Positions 17,627-27,970 of a stretch of 58,414 nt of DNA are shown here, one piece after another. The DNA is taken from positions 1 to 58,414 of IMG/VR virus record IMGVR_UViG_3300047678_000800. One strand, 5' to 3'. The position numbers were made by a program, and so were the translations under genes. The notes beneath the pieces are model-generated. The model did not search any database, had not been told where the DNA came from, and was given only the letters and a program-made list of their open reading frames with translations. The stretch is from a virus. The first letter of the stretch is position 1. Each line of letters opens with the position of its first letter.

Positions 17627-17964
17627 GCCACGGTCATGCCCGTGCCTGGCTCGATCACGAGCCCCTTCAGGAACGGCAGGTTCAGCGTCTGGATCAAGGC
17701 CCCGGCACTCTCGATGACCGCGATCTGGTTGCCTGCCGCTGCACCAGCCACCGTGTTGATGTCGAAGACCTTGCCGTCACCCGAGCCGGGGTCGATGATC
17801 GAAAGGGTCACCACCCGGCCGGACGTGCCCTTGACCAGCGTGGCCGTGGTCAGCGGCGGTGTCGTGTAGACGCCGTTGATCGCCAGCGTGGTCTGGCTCA
17901 GCGTGTTGTAGGCCGTCACCAGGTCTTTCAGCGTCGTGATGACGTCGTCGATGTTCGCGGCCAT
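17611..17964 (-). CDS. Putative virion-associated protein
   Basis: 117 residues from the ATG at 17964, which touches the upstream stop (TGATG). Helical N-terminus (IDDVITTLKDLVTAYN), then a beta-rich body with DPGSGDGKVFDIN and a hydrophobic C-terminus ending VSYS. The stop lies in the first copy of a tandem repeat. Many short-tailed phages have a similar small protein after the neck protein; exact function unknown. Confidence 0.7.
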   Translation of the reverse strand: MAANIDDVITTLKDLVTAYNTLSQTTLAINGVYTTPPLTTATLVKGTSGRVVTLSIIDPGSGDGKVFDINTVAGAAAGNQIAVIESAGALIQTLNLPFLKGLVIEPGTGMTVAVSYS

Positions 17965-20015
17965 CAGTATTTGCCATCCTGCTGGATACGGTAGCGGACC
18001 TTGCCGAGCCGCCACCATGAACCGGTGTCATTGCTCTCGATGCGGATCGACACCAGCCGGCCGCGCAGCCGTGGCGTCACGAACTGCGTCGCCTGGATGA
18101 CGGTGAACGGGCCATGGACCACGGGCGTGTCGCCGGGATAGTTGGCGACATAGAACGTGATCATCAGCTGGGCGTCCTGCGGCTGGCCGTAGAAGTTCCA
18201 TTTGAAGTCCGGCCACACCTGGTCGATGAAGCTTTGCCAGTCCCCCTCGGCAATGGCGAAGTAGCCGGTCTGGAACCAGGGCAGCATGGCGCTGCCGTCG
18301 GCATCGGGACTGGTCTCGTGCTGGTAGATGTAGCCGCCGCTGTCGGCGCCGATGGGCGGCCCAAGCACCGACTGGTTGATCCATGCCGTGCGCTGCAGCG
18401 TGCCATAGTCCCAGGCCGGCGGATCGATCATCACGTTCAGCTTCACATAGCTGTCGATCTCGCCGTCGCCGTCCACGCTCGGATAGTACCAGGTCATCTC
18501 GCCGAACCGCGAATTGGGCGCGGCCCTGATCTTGTCGACATGATCGGTGTCGAGGTTCTGGAACACGACATCCCAGACCGGGCACGGGATGACCTGCACG
18601 CCGTCCCCGGCATAGCGGTAGAACTGCGATTGCGACATCCAGTAAACGGAGCCGTTCATGGTCGCGGCTGCCTTGCGTCCGATCAGGCCGCAGCCGGTGC
18701 CGATCTCGTTGAAGCTGTAGACGTAGGGCTGGTTGATATAGCGCATGGCCCACACCGACAGATCGGTCCACAGCAGGCCCTGCTGCGGCGCCTGCAGACC
18801 GCCAACAATCTTGGAGCCTTTCGGGATGCGATAAGAGCCGGCCTGGTTGGTGGTCAGCGCGTTCCACTGGTTGAAGTTGTTGATGTCGCACCAGCGCACC
18901 AGCAGCGGATCCTGAATGCCCGTTACCGTCGAGCCCCAGGCCACGATCTGGCGCTGCGGCATGGCGACGAAGAAGCCGTCATTGACGATGGGCGCCGTCG
19001 GGATCAGCGCGGACTCGGCATAGCCGGACTGCGGCGACCAGTAGAAGATTGGGCCGCCGGCTGGGTTGGACAGCAGGATTTCGCCCCAATTATCAAGGCT
19101 CCAGTCTGTTGCGGTGATGGGTGTCCCGCCGGTCGCTGGTACCGATGTGCCGGTGCCATAGCCACCCCGGCCGTAGCCGCCGATGCCATAGCCGGTGCCG
19201 GCCACAATGGGACCGACGCCGATATAGTAGATGTATTGGGCCAGGCCGCCATTCATGAAGCCCGACGTCGATGAAGTCGCCACCGTCGCCACCGTGATGG
19301 TGTAGTTGTCGGCATCAATGACGGTCTGCACCGTGTAGGAGCCGGACACCGTCACGCCGCCCACCGTGGTGGAAATCGGGAATACGGCAGTATCGCCGAC
19401 GGAAAGGCCGTGATCCGCCAGCGTCACCTGGACCGACGCTGCGGCGCTTGTCGTCGTGAACTCGGGCACAGCGCCGCCATTAGAGACCGTAGACGTCGCA
19501 TTCACCGGCGCACCGAAGATGTCGTAGACATAGATGTTGTAGGTGTTGGCGCCGATCTGGAAGCACTGGTAAGCGCCGAACAGGATCAGGCCGCCGACGC
19601 TGATCGGCGTGTTGATGTAGACCACGACATAATCGGTCACGTTCGATCCGGTGTCGGTGATCATCACCTCATTGCTGCCGGAGGTCGTCGAGACGTCCAC
19701 GGCCACGTTCCGGGTCTTGGTCTCTGGCGTCAGGTCCGACAGGCTGCCGTTGGTGATGACCGACAGGGAATCCTCGGCGCCGACCGCCAGGTAATTGCTG
19801 CCGGAAAGCGCCTCCCAGGCCGTCAGCGCGCGGATGGGCGAGCCCACGGTCGTCGGATAGAACTTCTGCCAGCCGCCCAGCTTCTGCGGCAATCCGATGC
19901 CGTTCCGGTCAGGCTGAAACCGGATCAGGTTGCATGTCGAGATGGCGGTTTCATTCAGCGCCAGCGTCTTGTTCTGGTCGACACCCGGCACGATGACGAG
20001 GGCTTGATGGGGCAT
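17964..20015 (-). CDS. Large beta-rich neck / DNA-stabilisation-like virion protein
   Basis: 683 residues. The N-terminus (VDQNKTLALNET, CNLIRFQPDRNG, PQKLGGWQKFYP) and propeller-like repeats of aromatic/Gly strands (YWMSQSQFYRYAGDGVQV, PGDKD-like turns) resemble the packaged-DNA-stabilising neck proteins of P22-type phages (gp10-like). That assignment is by style and gene order, so it is tentative. A glycine/tyrosine-rich patch (IGGYGRGGYG) lies near residue 285. It immediately follows the 235-residue neck-type protein. Confidence 0.65.
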   Translation of the reverse strand: MPHQALVIVPGVDQNKTLALNETAISTCNLIRFQPDRNGIGLPQKLGGWQKFYPTTVGSPIRALTAWEALSGSNYLAVGAEDSLSVITNGSLSDLTPETKTRNVAVDVSTTSGSNEVMITDTGSNVTDYVVVYINTPISVGGLILFGAYQCFQIGANTYNIYVYDIFGAPVNATSTVSNGGAVPEFTTTSAAASVQVTLADHGLSVGDTAVFPISTTVGGVTVSGSYTVQTVIDADNYTITVATVATSSTSGFMNGGLAQYIYYIGVGPIVAGTGYGIGGYGRGGYGTGTSVPATGGTPITATDWSLDNWGEILLSNPAGGPIFYWSPQSGYAESALIPTAPIVNDGFFVAMPQRQIVAWGSTVTGIQDPLLVRWCDINNFNQWNALTTNQAGSYRIPKGSKIVGGLQAPQQGLLWTDLSVWAMRYINQPYVYSFNEIGTGCGLIGRKAAATMNGSVYWMSQSQFYRYAGDGVQVIPCPVWDVVFQNLDTDHVDKIRAAPNSRFGEMTWYYPSVDGDGEIDSYVKLNVMIDPPAWDYGTLQRTAWINQSVLGPPIGADSGGYIYQHETSPDADGSAMLPWFQTGYFAIAEGDWQSFIDQVWPDFKWNFYGQPQDAQLMITFYVANYPGDTPVVHGPFTVIQATQFVTPRLRGRLVSIRIESNDTGSWWRLGKVRYRIQQDGKY

Positions 20016-20018
20016 GCG

Positions 20019-20726
20019 CTACCCCCGCGACGACGAAGCGATGGGGCTCGGCGACAGGGAGGTCCAGCCACCGGACTGGAACTTGGCGCGGAACGCCTCG
20101 ACGGTGGCGCCGGTCAGCAATGCCTTGTACTGCTGCTCGTAGGAGATGGCCATGGCAGGGTCGTCGCTTTGCCGGCCAAAATTACGCTGGAACCCGGAGA
20201 TGAAGATCATGGATGCCATCAGCAGCAGGTCCGGCAGATACAGCGAGATGAAGTTGGTCGTGTTGGATGCCGACAGCGTGTCGAACCGGACGGTGCCGAC
20301 AATCTCCGCCGTATAGGCTGCCAATGGCCAAGGCCCGACGATGATGTCGGTATCGTTCAGCATGGCGAACATGGTCGGCACGCCGGCGCCAGACGACGAT
20401 GGCCAGAGATTATCCAGCAGTTCCTTGGTGACCGGCAGCAGCGGGTTGCGCGTGCCGAGGTCCGGATTCGTCGTTGTGGAGGGCGTGATGACGTTGATGT
20501 TCTGGACCGTGACGAACGCGCCGGCCGAAAGGGTCAGATTCCGGTTGTTCGCCGTGAAAAGCTTGGTGTCAGACTGCACCGTGGCAAGAAAATCGAGGTC
20601 GCGCTGGATGCGCAACTCGGCATAGTCGATGGTGGACGGCAGATTTGCGACGAAATTGACGTCATCGGCCGGCACAACGGCCAATTCCGCCAGTTCAGCC
20701 ACGTATTGCGCGTAGGTCAGGCCCAT
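20019..20726 (-). CDS. Probable neck / head-completion protein
   Basis: 235 residues. Helical start (YAQYVAELAELA, TIDYAELRIQRDLDFL), a beta-rich middle and a helical end (YEQQYKALLTGATVEAFRAKF). The opening AELRIQRDLDFL...VQSDTKLFT and the later LPDLLLMASMIFISGFQRNFG are typical of head-tail connector proteins in this phage group. Placed between the glycosyltransferase and the large neck protein. Function inferred from position. Confidence 0.65.
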   Translation of the reverse strand: MGLTYAQYVAELAELAVVPADDVNFVANLPSTIDYAELRIQRDLDFLATVQSDTKLFTANNRNLTLSAGAFVTVQNINVITPSTTTNPDLGTRNPLLPVTKELLDNLWPSSSGAGVPTMFAMLNDTDIIVGPWPLAAYTAEIVGTVRFDTLSASNTTNFISLYLPDLLLMASMIFISGFQRNFGRQSDDPAMAISYEQQYKALLTGATVEAFRAKFQSGGWTSLSPSPIASSSRG

Positions 20727-21797
20727 TTATGCCGCCTTTGGCCGCTGATGGGCCGAAATCAGGTCCAGATTGGCTTTCAAACGCGCATTTTCGGGCTCGA
20801 AGGCCAGCGCATTGGCCGCATGGCGCTTCGCATCAAGGAAAAGCCCCAGATTCCATGCCGAAACCGCCGCCAGGTCGTGCGGCTGATAGCCCCACACCGC
20901 CGGATCGCAGGTATAGACCAGTTCCCGATGCTCAATGGCGAGCGCCGAGCGGGCCGCATGGTAGCAATCCAGCCATTGGCCGCGCCGATACATGAACATG
21001 GCTAGGTCGCACCATGGCTCGCGCGTCTGTGGCGCCTCGGCACAGGCCCGGCGATGCCATTTCACCGCTTCGGCCCAATTGCCGGTTTCTTCAAAGCACC
21101 GGCCAAGCAGCCGCTGGGCATAGCAGCGTTCGTTCGGCCACGATGCGGCCGGCATGGCCAGATATTTCTCCAGCGCGGCGACGGCCTCGTCCCAGCGGTG
21201 GTTGAACGTCAATTCCCGGGCATAATAGAAGGCGTTGCGCGGGCATGCCGGGTCTTCGTCAACGGCAAGCTGCAGCAGGTCCATGTACTGGCTGCGGCTT
21301 TTCGTCGGGTCAGGCTGGTGCACAGCGATCAGAAAATCGGTATCGGCCCATTTTTCCGTGATCCGGCTGTCGGGGACAGGATACTCGTGACATGGGTGGT
21401 GCCAGCGATAGCCATGGCGGGCGTGGATCTTCTCGTATTTGAACGCGATGCCGGTGCCCCAATCGAACATGTAGCGCAGCCGCGTCGTGTCTTCCTGCCA
21501 GACCCGCTCGATTTCGGCGCGCCAGCCGGGCTGCAGCACTTCATCGAGGTCAAGCGAGATGCAGATTTCGATGTCACGCGGCACCAGCGCCAGCGCGGCA
21601 TTGCGCGCCAGGTCGAACCGCCACGGCGTGATGCAGATGTCATGGACCACGGCGCCATTCACCCGCGCCAGCGCAACTGTTTCATCGGTGCTGCCGGTAT
21701 CCGCGATCAGGATCAGGTCAGCATCGGCTGCCGAGGCGCAGAACCGCTCGACGAACGCGGCTTCATTCTTGCTGATGGCATAGACGCAAATCTTCAT
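20727..21797 (-). CDS. Family-2 glycosyltransferase with TPR-like repeats
   Basis: 356 residues from the ATG at 21797, which overlaps the upstream stop (ATGA). Residues 1-110 are a GT2-type Rossmann domain: MKICVYAISKNEAAFVERF, LIADTGSTDET (nucleotide-sugar binding) and SLDLDEVL with the DxD metal motif. Residues about 180-340 form helical TPR-like repeats (AFYYARELTFNHRWDEAVAALEKYL-type units). It likely transfers a sugar to a protein or glycan. Lying among virion genes, it may glycosylate phage structural proteins or the host surface. Confidence 0.88.
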   Translation of the reverse strand: MKICVYAISKNEAAFVERFCASAADADLILIADTGSTDETVALARVNGAVVHDICITPWRFDLARNAALALVPRDIEICISLDLDEVLQPGWRAEIERVWQEDTTRLRYMFDWGTGIAFKYEKIHARHGYRWHHPCHEYPVPDSRITEKWADTDFLIAVHQPDPTKSRSQYMDLLQLAVDEDPACPRNAFYYARELTFNHRWDEAVAALEKYLAMPAASWPNERCYAQRLLGRCFEETGNWAEAVKWHRRACAEAPQTREPWCDLAMFMYRRGQWLDCYHAARSALAIEHRELVYTCDPAVWGYQPHDLAAVSAWNLGLFLDAKRHAANALAFEPENARLKANLDLISAHQRPKAA

Positions 21798-22045
21798 GAC
21801 GCCATCACCAGTGCCGTTGGCCAATACCGGCGAGATGCGGGAACGCGAGCCCAGAGCTCGACGCCGACAAGCGTGACCCGCGCATCGGGCGTATCCAGAA
21901 TCCAGGTCTCGGCGCCGACCAGATTGACGCGGGCGTCCGGCGTGTCCTGGACGAACATCTCGACGCCGTTCTGGGTGACCCGCGCATCGGGCGTGTCAAT
22001 CGGCCAGAGTTCGATGCCGGTCTGGGTTTGGCGTGCATCCGTCAT
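21794..22045 (-). CDS. Protein built of four 17-residue repeats
   Basis: 83 residues. Residues 3-69 are four tandem 17-residue units with consensus DARVTxxGVExWxxDTP; a short basic tail follows. In DNA this is a 51-bp repeat (21839-22039). Similar ARVT...VEV repeats occur in phage virion proteins of unknown role, often next to fibres. The gene overlaps both neighbours by 4 bases. Confidence 0.75.
   Translation of the reverse strand: MTDARQTQTGIELWPIDTPDARVTQNGVEMFVQDTPDARVNLVGAETWILDTPDARVTLVGVELWARVPASRRYWPTALVMAS
21839..22039 (-). repeat. Four tandem 51-bp coding repeats
   Basis: Each unit encodes 17 residues beginning DAR and ending near DTP. The copies have diverged, so this is an old duplication held in frame rather than a recent slippage tract. 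Confidence 0.7.
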
Positions 22046-23106
22046 GAGACCACCTTCTGGCCAATCAGCAGGGCGTTCACGTCAGCGACAACCCAGGGTG
22101 CCGAGGTGTCAGGATCTGTGTCCTGGATCAACTCGACGTTCTGGTATGTCGTGCTCAAGTTCGTGGTCGGGCCATCCGCCGGGGTGCCTGCCGAACTCAT
22201 GGTCATGGCCAGCGTCCGGGTACCGCTGTCGGTCTTGCGGGCATAGCCGCGCACGGTCAGGCCAACGATGGAGCTGACCGGCGTCGGTGTGGTCGGGACC
22301 GCCTGCACGCCATACAAATCCTTGTCGCCGGGCGTGGCGCTGTAGACGTAGCTTGTATCGCCGTCCTCGATCAGTTCATTGACCATGAGATAGTTCGAGG
22401 GGCCGGACAGCGGCGTGAACTGCACGCTGCTATCGGAAACCGGCGGCAGCCAGATCGACTTGACGTCACCGATCCAGGTGTTCGGGGTGTCGGCCACGTT
22501 GCCGTCCCACACCCACATGTCCATGGTGTAGCAGTAGCCGATGTTGTTGCTGTTCTGGGTGCGGAAATAGAAGTTGTTCGCATAGTTGTTGGACGTGCCG
22601 CCGCGCGTGTTCACGCCGGTCAACACGAAATCGTCGGTAGGGCTGCCATTGCGCCGGACGTGGATTTCGCCCGCGACATTGCTGATCACGACCTCAACCT
22701 GGAACTGCTGCCAGGAGAACGCCGGGAACGCGCCGTAATAGATGCCGAGCAGCGTGCCGGCCGTCCCGCCGCTATAGAACCGCATGGAGCCGTCGAAGTC
22801 AGACAGGACCGCGGTCACCTGCGGCGTCAGGCCATCAAGCCACTGGATGGCGATGGGCGGGTCGCCGACACCGACGCCGAAGGCCCGGTTGTAGTACCAG
22901 GAAAAGGCGAAGAAAATGGTGTCCTCGTTGCGCGGCGATGACTTCGCCAGCACCAGATTATTGATCGTGGTGGGCACGAATGATTGGCCGACGCCGAACC
23001 GCGTCGTGCTGGTCAGGACCGCCAGGCCGGCCACGTCCCACTTGTTCTGCCCCGCATCCGCGAAGGTAGCATAGGGCGCGAAGCTGTCACGAATGATCAG
23101 GCTCAT
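22042..23106 (-). CDS. Lectin-like beta-sandwich virion protein
   Basis: 354 residues from the ATG at 23106 (a 59-residue upstream extension is low-complexity and antisense to coding). It opens with MSLIIRDSFAPY, followed by repeated beta strands and aromatic residues (FFAFSWYYNRAFG, WQQFQVEVVISN, GEIHVRRNG), a pattern like concanavalin-type jelly rolls. Its second half has further beta repeats ending NALLIGQKVVS. A fibre or capsid-surface role is likely. It is coupled to the repeat protein downstream. Confidence 0.7.
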   Translation of the reverse strand: MSLIIRDSFAPYATFADAGQNKWDVAGLAVLTSTTRFGVGQSFVPTTINNLVLAKSSPRNEDTIFFAFSWYYNRAFGVGVGDPPIAIQWLDGLTPQVTAVLSDFDGSMRFYSGGTAGTLLGIYYGAFPAFSWQQFQVEVVISNVAGEIHVRRNGSPTDDFVLTGVNTRGGTSNNYANNFYFRTQNSNNIGYCYTMDMWVWDGNVADTPNTWIGDVKSIWLPPVSDSSVQFTPLSGPSNYLMVNELIEDGDTSYVYSATPGDKDLYGVQAVPTTPTPVSSIVGLTVRGYARKTDSGTRTLAMTMSSAGTPADGPTTNLSTTYQNVELIQDTDPDTSAPWVVADVNALLIGQKVVS

Positions 23107-23113
23107 GGGTTCC

Positions 23114-24383
<1,270 letters not shown>

Positions 24384-24387
<4 letters not shown>

Positions 24388-25073
24388 CGGAAGTATCCCC
24401 CGATCATGGGGGAGATGTAGAAGTCCGACGTCTCGACATTCTGCAGCGCCGCGATCTCGTAGCTTTCGTCGGCGATGGCCTTGAGCCCGGGCGCGATCTG
24501 CGGCGCCCAGATTTTCGCTAGCCGGAAAGCCAGCCCATCGGCGAAGGCCTCAAGCCAGAGATACGGGATTTCCAGCGTCTGCCCGGACGTGAAATTGGCG
24601 TCCTGGATTTGTCGGACCCGGTAGTATTTCAGGTACTGCGCGCTCTGCCCGTCGGGTACCGGCCACAGCGTCACGGTGCCGTTGATGAGCCGGTCTTGCC
24701 AATAGACGGTCGGGAAGCCCTGCATCTCCTTGTTCGGATAGCTGGCGTATTCGGTGCGGCTGACCGGCAGGATGATGCGGTCGATGTTCTGGCCGGTCTG
24801 GTTCGACTGGATGTAGGTGTCCAGCATGACGACCGTGTTGGCATCGACGTTGTAGGTCGCCTGCCCCTCGATGAGCGGCACGGTGATCAGATCGACAGCC
24901 CAGAGATTGACGCCCTGGTTTGCCCAGCGCGCCAGCAGCATGTTCGACGCCATGCGCGCCGCGGTCATGTGTTCCTGGACCAGCGACGTGCCGCGAATGC
25001 CGACGATGTTGTAGGCGTAGATGACCAGTTCGCCGAGCGACGGGTTGAATGCGTAGGTGCCCGATGTGGACAT
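24384..25073 (-). CDS. P22 gp4-like neck / tail-adaptor protein
   Basis: 229 residues. An N-terminal helical segment (LGELVIYAYNIVGIRGTSLVQEHMTAA region) and RWANQGVNLWAVDL are characteristic of the gp4-type head-completion proteins that join the portal ring to the tail. A beta-rich centre and a C-terminal helix (AFADGLAFRLAKIWAP) follow. Size is somewhat larger than P22 gp4 (166 residues). Assigned by motif style and position downstream of the capsid gene. Confidence 0.7.
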
Positions 25074-25078
25074 GGGCC

Positions 25079-25879
25079 TTACCCGTAAACGGACGTGAGC
25101 GTGCGGTTTAGCCCGTCTTCATCCCAGCAAAGCAGGGTTGACGACACGTGCGGTCCGGTCGTCCCAAGCGTGTCCACGTAAAACACGATGTTCGAGTAGC
25201 CGCTTGCGCCTAAATAACCCGACGCCTTTGAGACAGTGTAGTAATCAACCCAATGAACACTATCCGATGACGTTTGAATGTGAATGTTGGTCCCGTCGTC
25301 ATAGAGACCGATCCACACTTCAGCATGTAGAGGCAGCCCCAAAGAGATTTGCGACGTCACGACAGCAGATGTGGATCCTGTCGGCGACGCAAAATTATCA
25401 ATCTCAAAATAGGCATTTGCCCCGGAGTTGCTAAAAATGCTGAGGACTTGCAATTTTGTGCCGTCAGACCAACCGACACCTGAGATGCCATAGGCGCCCC
25501 CCTGATTAATGGGCGTGGCCGGCCTTATGGCAGCAACAACTCGATAAGGGGCCGTGGGTGCGGGCCGGGATAGGCCCTGCACGGCTCGGGTTCCACCCGA
25601 CAATGTGCCACTGGTAAGGTTAAGGGCCTGCGTGAGGCCGCCCGCGACACTCGCTTCGGAAGCGGCGGCGCCGGTGAAATTAAACTGCGTCCATTGAGAT
25701 GAATCCGGCACCTTGGCCGCATAGGAATTGAAACTACCCCCGCCCCCGCCAGCCAAATCAGCAATATCCTGCGTCGTCGCCCGGACGTTTGCGCCGGCCT
25801 GCACAAGCACAGTCTCTTCGGTACCATCCAGGGTCGCGGCGGCCGGAAGGGCTGAAATCTTGGTTCCGTCAATGGCCAT
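25079..25879 (-). CDS. Fibre-like protein with anchor shared with the collagen-like fibre
   Basis: 266 residues. The N-terminus (ISALPAAATLDGTEETVLVQ) aligns with residues 1-40 of the fibre at 23114 (both LP..., an EE pair, VQAG, V R, and a TT..I end). A Gly-rich hinge (GGGGGS) leads to a jelly-roll-like domain rich in Ser/Tyr/Trp (HIQTSSDSVHWVDYYTV). It is likely a second fibre or decoration that docks at the same virion site. The base composition is less GC-biased in the distal half, suggesting a swapped domain. Confidence 0.78.
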   Translation of the reverse strand: MAIDGTKISALPAAATLDGTEETVLVQAGANVRATTQDIADLAGGGGGSFNSYAAKVPDSSQWTQFNFTGAAASEASVAGGLTQALNLTSGTLSGGTRAVQGLSRPAPTAPYRVVAAIRPATPINQGGAYGISGVGWSDGTKLQVLSIFSNSGANAYFEIDNFASPTGSTSAVVTSQISLGLPLHAEVWIGLYDDGTNIHIQTSSDSVHWVDYYTVSKASGYLGASGYSNIVFYVDTLGTTGPHVSSTLLCWDEDGLNRTLTSVYG

Positions 25880-26062
25880 CTAGCCCTCCAGCAGGATTGG
25901 GCCGCCATCCTCGAGCAGGATGTAGCCGGTGGTTTCAAGCAGCAGCGCGGGGGCGATCTGGCCGGCGACGGTGACCGTCAGGCCGGGACCGCCGCTGAGG
26001 CCGTCAATCCACGCCAGGCCGTCGCCCTGGGACAGCCCTGATGTGCCGTTGTTCAGCCCCAT
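25880..26062 (-). CDS. Small hypothetical virion-region protein
   Basis: 60 residues. Starts on the stop of the 216-residue gene (TGATG) and ends directly against the next start. Contains Gly-rich turns and a repeated LLLETTGYILLEDGGPILLEG end. Small proteins with repeated ILLE(D/E)GG units are frequent in phage late operons. Function unknown. Confidence 0.65.
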   Translation of the reverse strand: MGLNNGTSGLSQGDGLAWIDGLSGGPGLTVTVAGQIAPALLLETTGYILLEDGGPILLEG

Positions 26063-26712
26063 CAGATCGGTCCATTGCTGGCCTGCAGGAACGTGCCCGA
26101 TACCGAGCCGGAGCCGCTGTTCAGGGTTACGCGGGCATAGACGGGCGGGTAGGCATAGTTGCCCTGCGCCGTGCCCGTGGCGGCGACGAGATCAGTGTCG
26201 GGATGGCTGACCCAGACGACATCGGCGGCCGCGACCGGGTTGGTCGGGCTGTTCGGATCCTGCAGGGTCTGCTGCACCGTGTAATTGACCGTTCCCGAGA
26301 CCGTGCACTGGATGCCGATGGCGGACGGCGCCCAATCGTCGAAACGGATCCAGCGGCTGGACGCGACATCGGAGGTGCCCACGGTCAGCGGATCGTCGGC
26401 GTTGACCGCGATGGTGACGGATTCGACCACCAGATAGTCCAGCACCGACTGGATCGTGCCGACATTGACACCGGCCAGGGTCTCGCTCTGCGGGTTCAGG
26501 CTGCGGTCGAGACCCGTGATCGTGAAGGTGTTGTTGACCTCAAGGCCGGTGACCGTGATCAGGACGCGGCGCGCGGTGTCCAGATAGGCCACGCCATCGA
26601 CCGCCAGAGCGCCGTTCAGGGTGATTGGCCCTGCGGTCGGCGTCTGGCTGGTGGCGATGGCGTTGGCGGCCGCTGAGGCAAGCGGGCCGACGGTAAGGGT
26701 CGTCGGGCGCAT
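26062..26712 (-). CDS. Beta-rich virion protein
   Basis: 216 residues from the ATG at 26712; a 56-residue upstream extension is rejected because it overlaps the 97-residue gene antisense-like. Ala/Thr/Val rich with many short strands (TVGPLASAAANAIATSQTP, VLITVTGLEVNNTFTITG). Probably a structural component of head or neck; no family named. Confidence 0.7.
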   Translation of the reverse strand: MRPTTLTVGPLASAAANAIATSQTPTAGPITLNGALAVDGVAYLDTARRVLITVTGLEVNNTFTITGLDRSLNPQSETLAGVNVGTIQSVLDYLVVESVTIAVNADDPLTVGTSDVASSRWIRFDDWAPSAIGIQCTVSGTVNYTVQQTLQDPNSPTNPVAAADVVWVSHPDTDLVAATGTAQGNYAYPPVYARVTLNSGSGSVSGTFLQASNGPI

Positions 26713-26719
26713 GGGCTTC

Positions 26720-27013
26720 CTAGCTGTTGTAGGACTTGTGACCCGGAGGGTTGGTGCCGGCGGCAGCCGCCGAGAACGGGGAGCGGCCGCCATCCTTGCG
26801 GGGCTTCCGGTCGGCGCGCATCTTGGCCATTTCGCCGGATACGCCGCAGTCGCCGCCATCCTTACGCTTGGCACGACCACCGCGCTTGCGCTCCATAGCC
26901 TCCTTGGTGACGTCCGACTTGCCGGAATAGCTTTCGGTCACCGGCTTGTCGTCGGCGAACGCGCCCTGCGGATCAGTGGAGCCGCCGCTGGCCTTCTTGG
27001 TCTTGCCCTTCAT
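26720..27013 (-). CDS. Basic low-complexity protein
   Basis: 97 residues, strongly basic: KRGGRAKRKDGG and ADRKPRKDGG stretches with many Lys/Arg/Gly, and SYNS at the end. The same ADRKPRK(D/S)GG element occurs in the 319-residue protein at 32927. It could bind DNA or protein within the head. Likely disordered. Confidence 0.7.
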   Translation of the reverse strand: MKGKTKKASGGSTDPQGAFADDKPVTESYSGKSDVTKEAMERKRGGRAKRKDGGDCGVSGEMAKMRADRKPRKDGGRSPFSAAAAGTNPPGHKSYNS

Positions 27014-27023
27014 GACTGGTCTC

Positions 27024-27956
27024 CTATGCCTGGGTGACGCCGAACAGGCCCGTGGCCGAGCTGATGTTCGCTATGGATGGGGTCTGCGAGATGATGAGGC
27101 GCTTGGTGCCGTCGCTGGCCGACTGGACCGCGTAGGTGCCGCGGACATCGCCCGTGGTCGCGGTAGCGGTCGTGGTGTCGGCCGCCACGAAACCGGTGCC
27201 GGCGGTGATGACCGTCGTGTTCCTGTTCAGCAGCACTTCGCCGACATAATCGGCGCGCAGCGGCAGGCCAAAGACGTCTGCCAGGCCGACGCTGTAGTTG
27301 TGGGCATCGGTGAACAGCGGGGTGACCGACGAGATGAACTTGAAGGCCTTCTTGCCGTTGACCGTGTTGGCGCCGGCACCGACCGTGATAGTCTCGGTCA
27401 TGGGCACGCCATAGGCATCGTAGCCCGCAACCGTGAAGTTGCCGCCAGTGCCAGAGGTGGAGCCCGTGATCGAAACCGCCCGGCCAACGACCGCCGCCGG
27501 ATTCCACAGCTGCACCGTGCCGGCCGACCCGAAGGCCAGCCGGTTGGTCGCGATGGTGACGCCGCCAATGGTCTGGGACGAGATGGTGTCGATGGCCCGC
27601 TGGCCGGTGACGACCGCGCCGGTGTTGTAGTTGATGATCGACACGCCGACGGTGATGCCGCCGCCAGTTGATGCCACCAGGGTCATCGCCGTGCCGTTGA
27701 CCACGTTGGCCAGGGCCGCGAGCAGCGCCGAGCCGATGGTGGCCGGTACGAAGCTGCCCGTCTGGACCATGGAGGTGGCGCCGAACCCAGCCGTGACCGA
27801 ACCGAAGTCCTGACCGGGCTTGTAGATGAACGGCGCACGGGGGTCGAGAAGCGCCACGCCCTGGATGAAGGGCGACGGCGCGATCTCGGGGTTGTAATCG
27901 CCGCTGCTGGCCTGCCCGAAACTGACAACCGGACCGGCGAAAGCTGTGATGCTCAT
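27024..27956 (-). CDS. Virion structural protein following the capsid gene
   Basis: 310 residues from the ATG at 27956 (upstream frame overlaps the capsid gene). Gly/Thr/Ala/Val-rich beta protein with VSFGQASSGDYNPEI near the start and repeated TITVGAGANTVNGKKAFKF-like strands. It directly follows the major capsid gene, a place often held by a second head or decoration protein in this phage class. Exact role unknown. Confidence 0.7.
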   Translation of the reverse strand: MSITAFAGPVVSFGQASSGDYNPEIAPSPFIQGVALLDPRAPFIYKPGQDFGSVTAGFGATSMVQTGSFVPATIGSALLAALANVVNGTAMTLVASTGGGITVGVSIINYNTGAVVTGQRAIDTISSQTIGGVTIATNRLAFGSAGTVQLWNPAAVVGRAVSITGSTSGTGGNFTVAGYDAYGVPMTETITVGAGANTVNGKKAFKFISSVTPLFTDAHNYSVGLADVFGLPLRADYVGEVLLNRNTTVITAGTGFVAADTTTATATTGDVRGTYAVQSASDGTKRLIISQTPSIANISSATGLFGVTQA

Positions 27957-27970
27957 TGCCTGTTCTCCGG

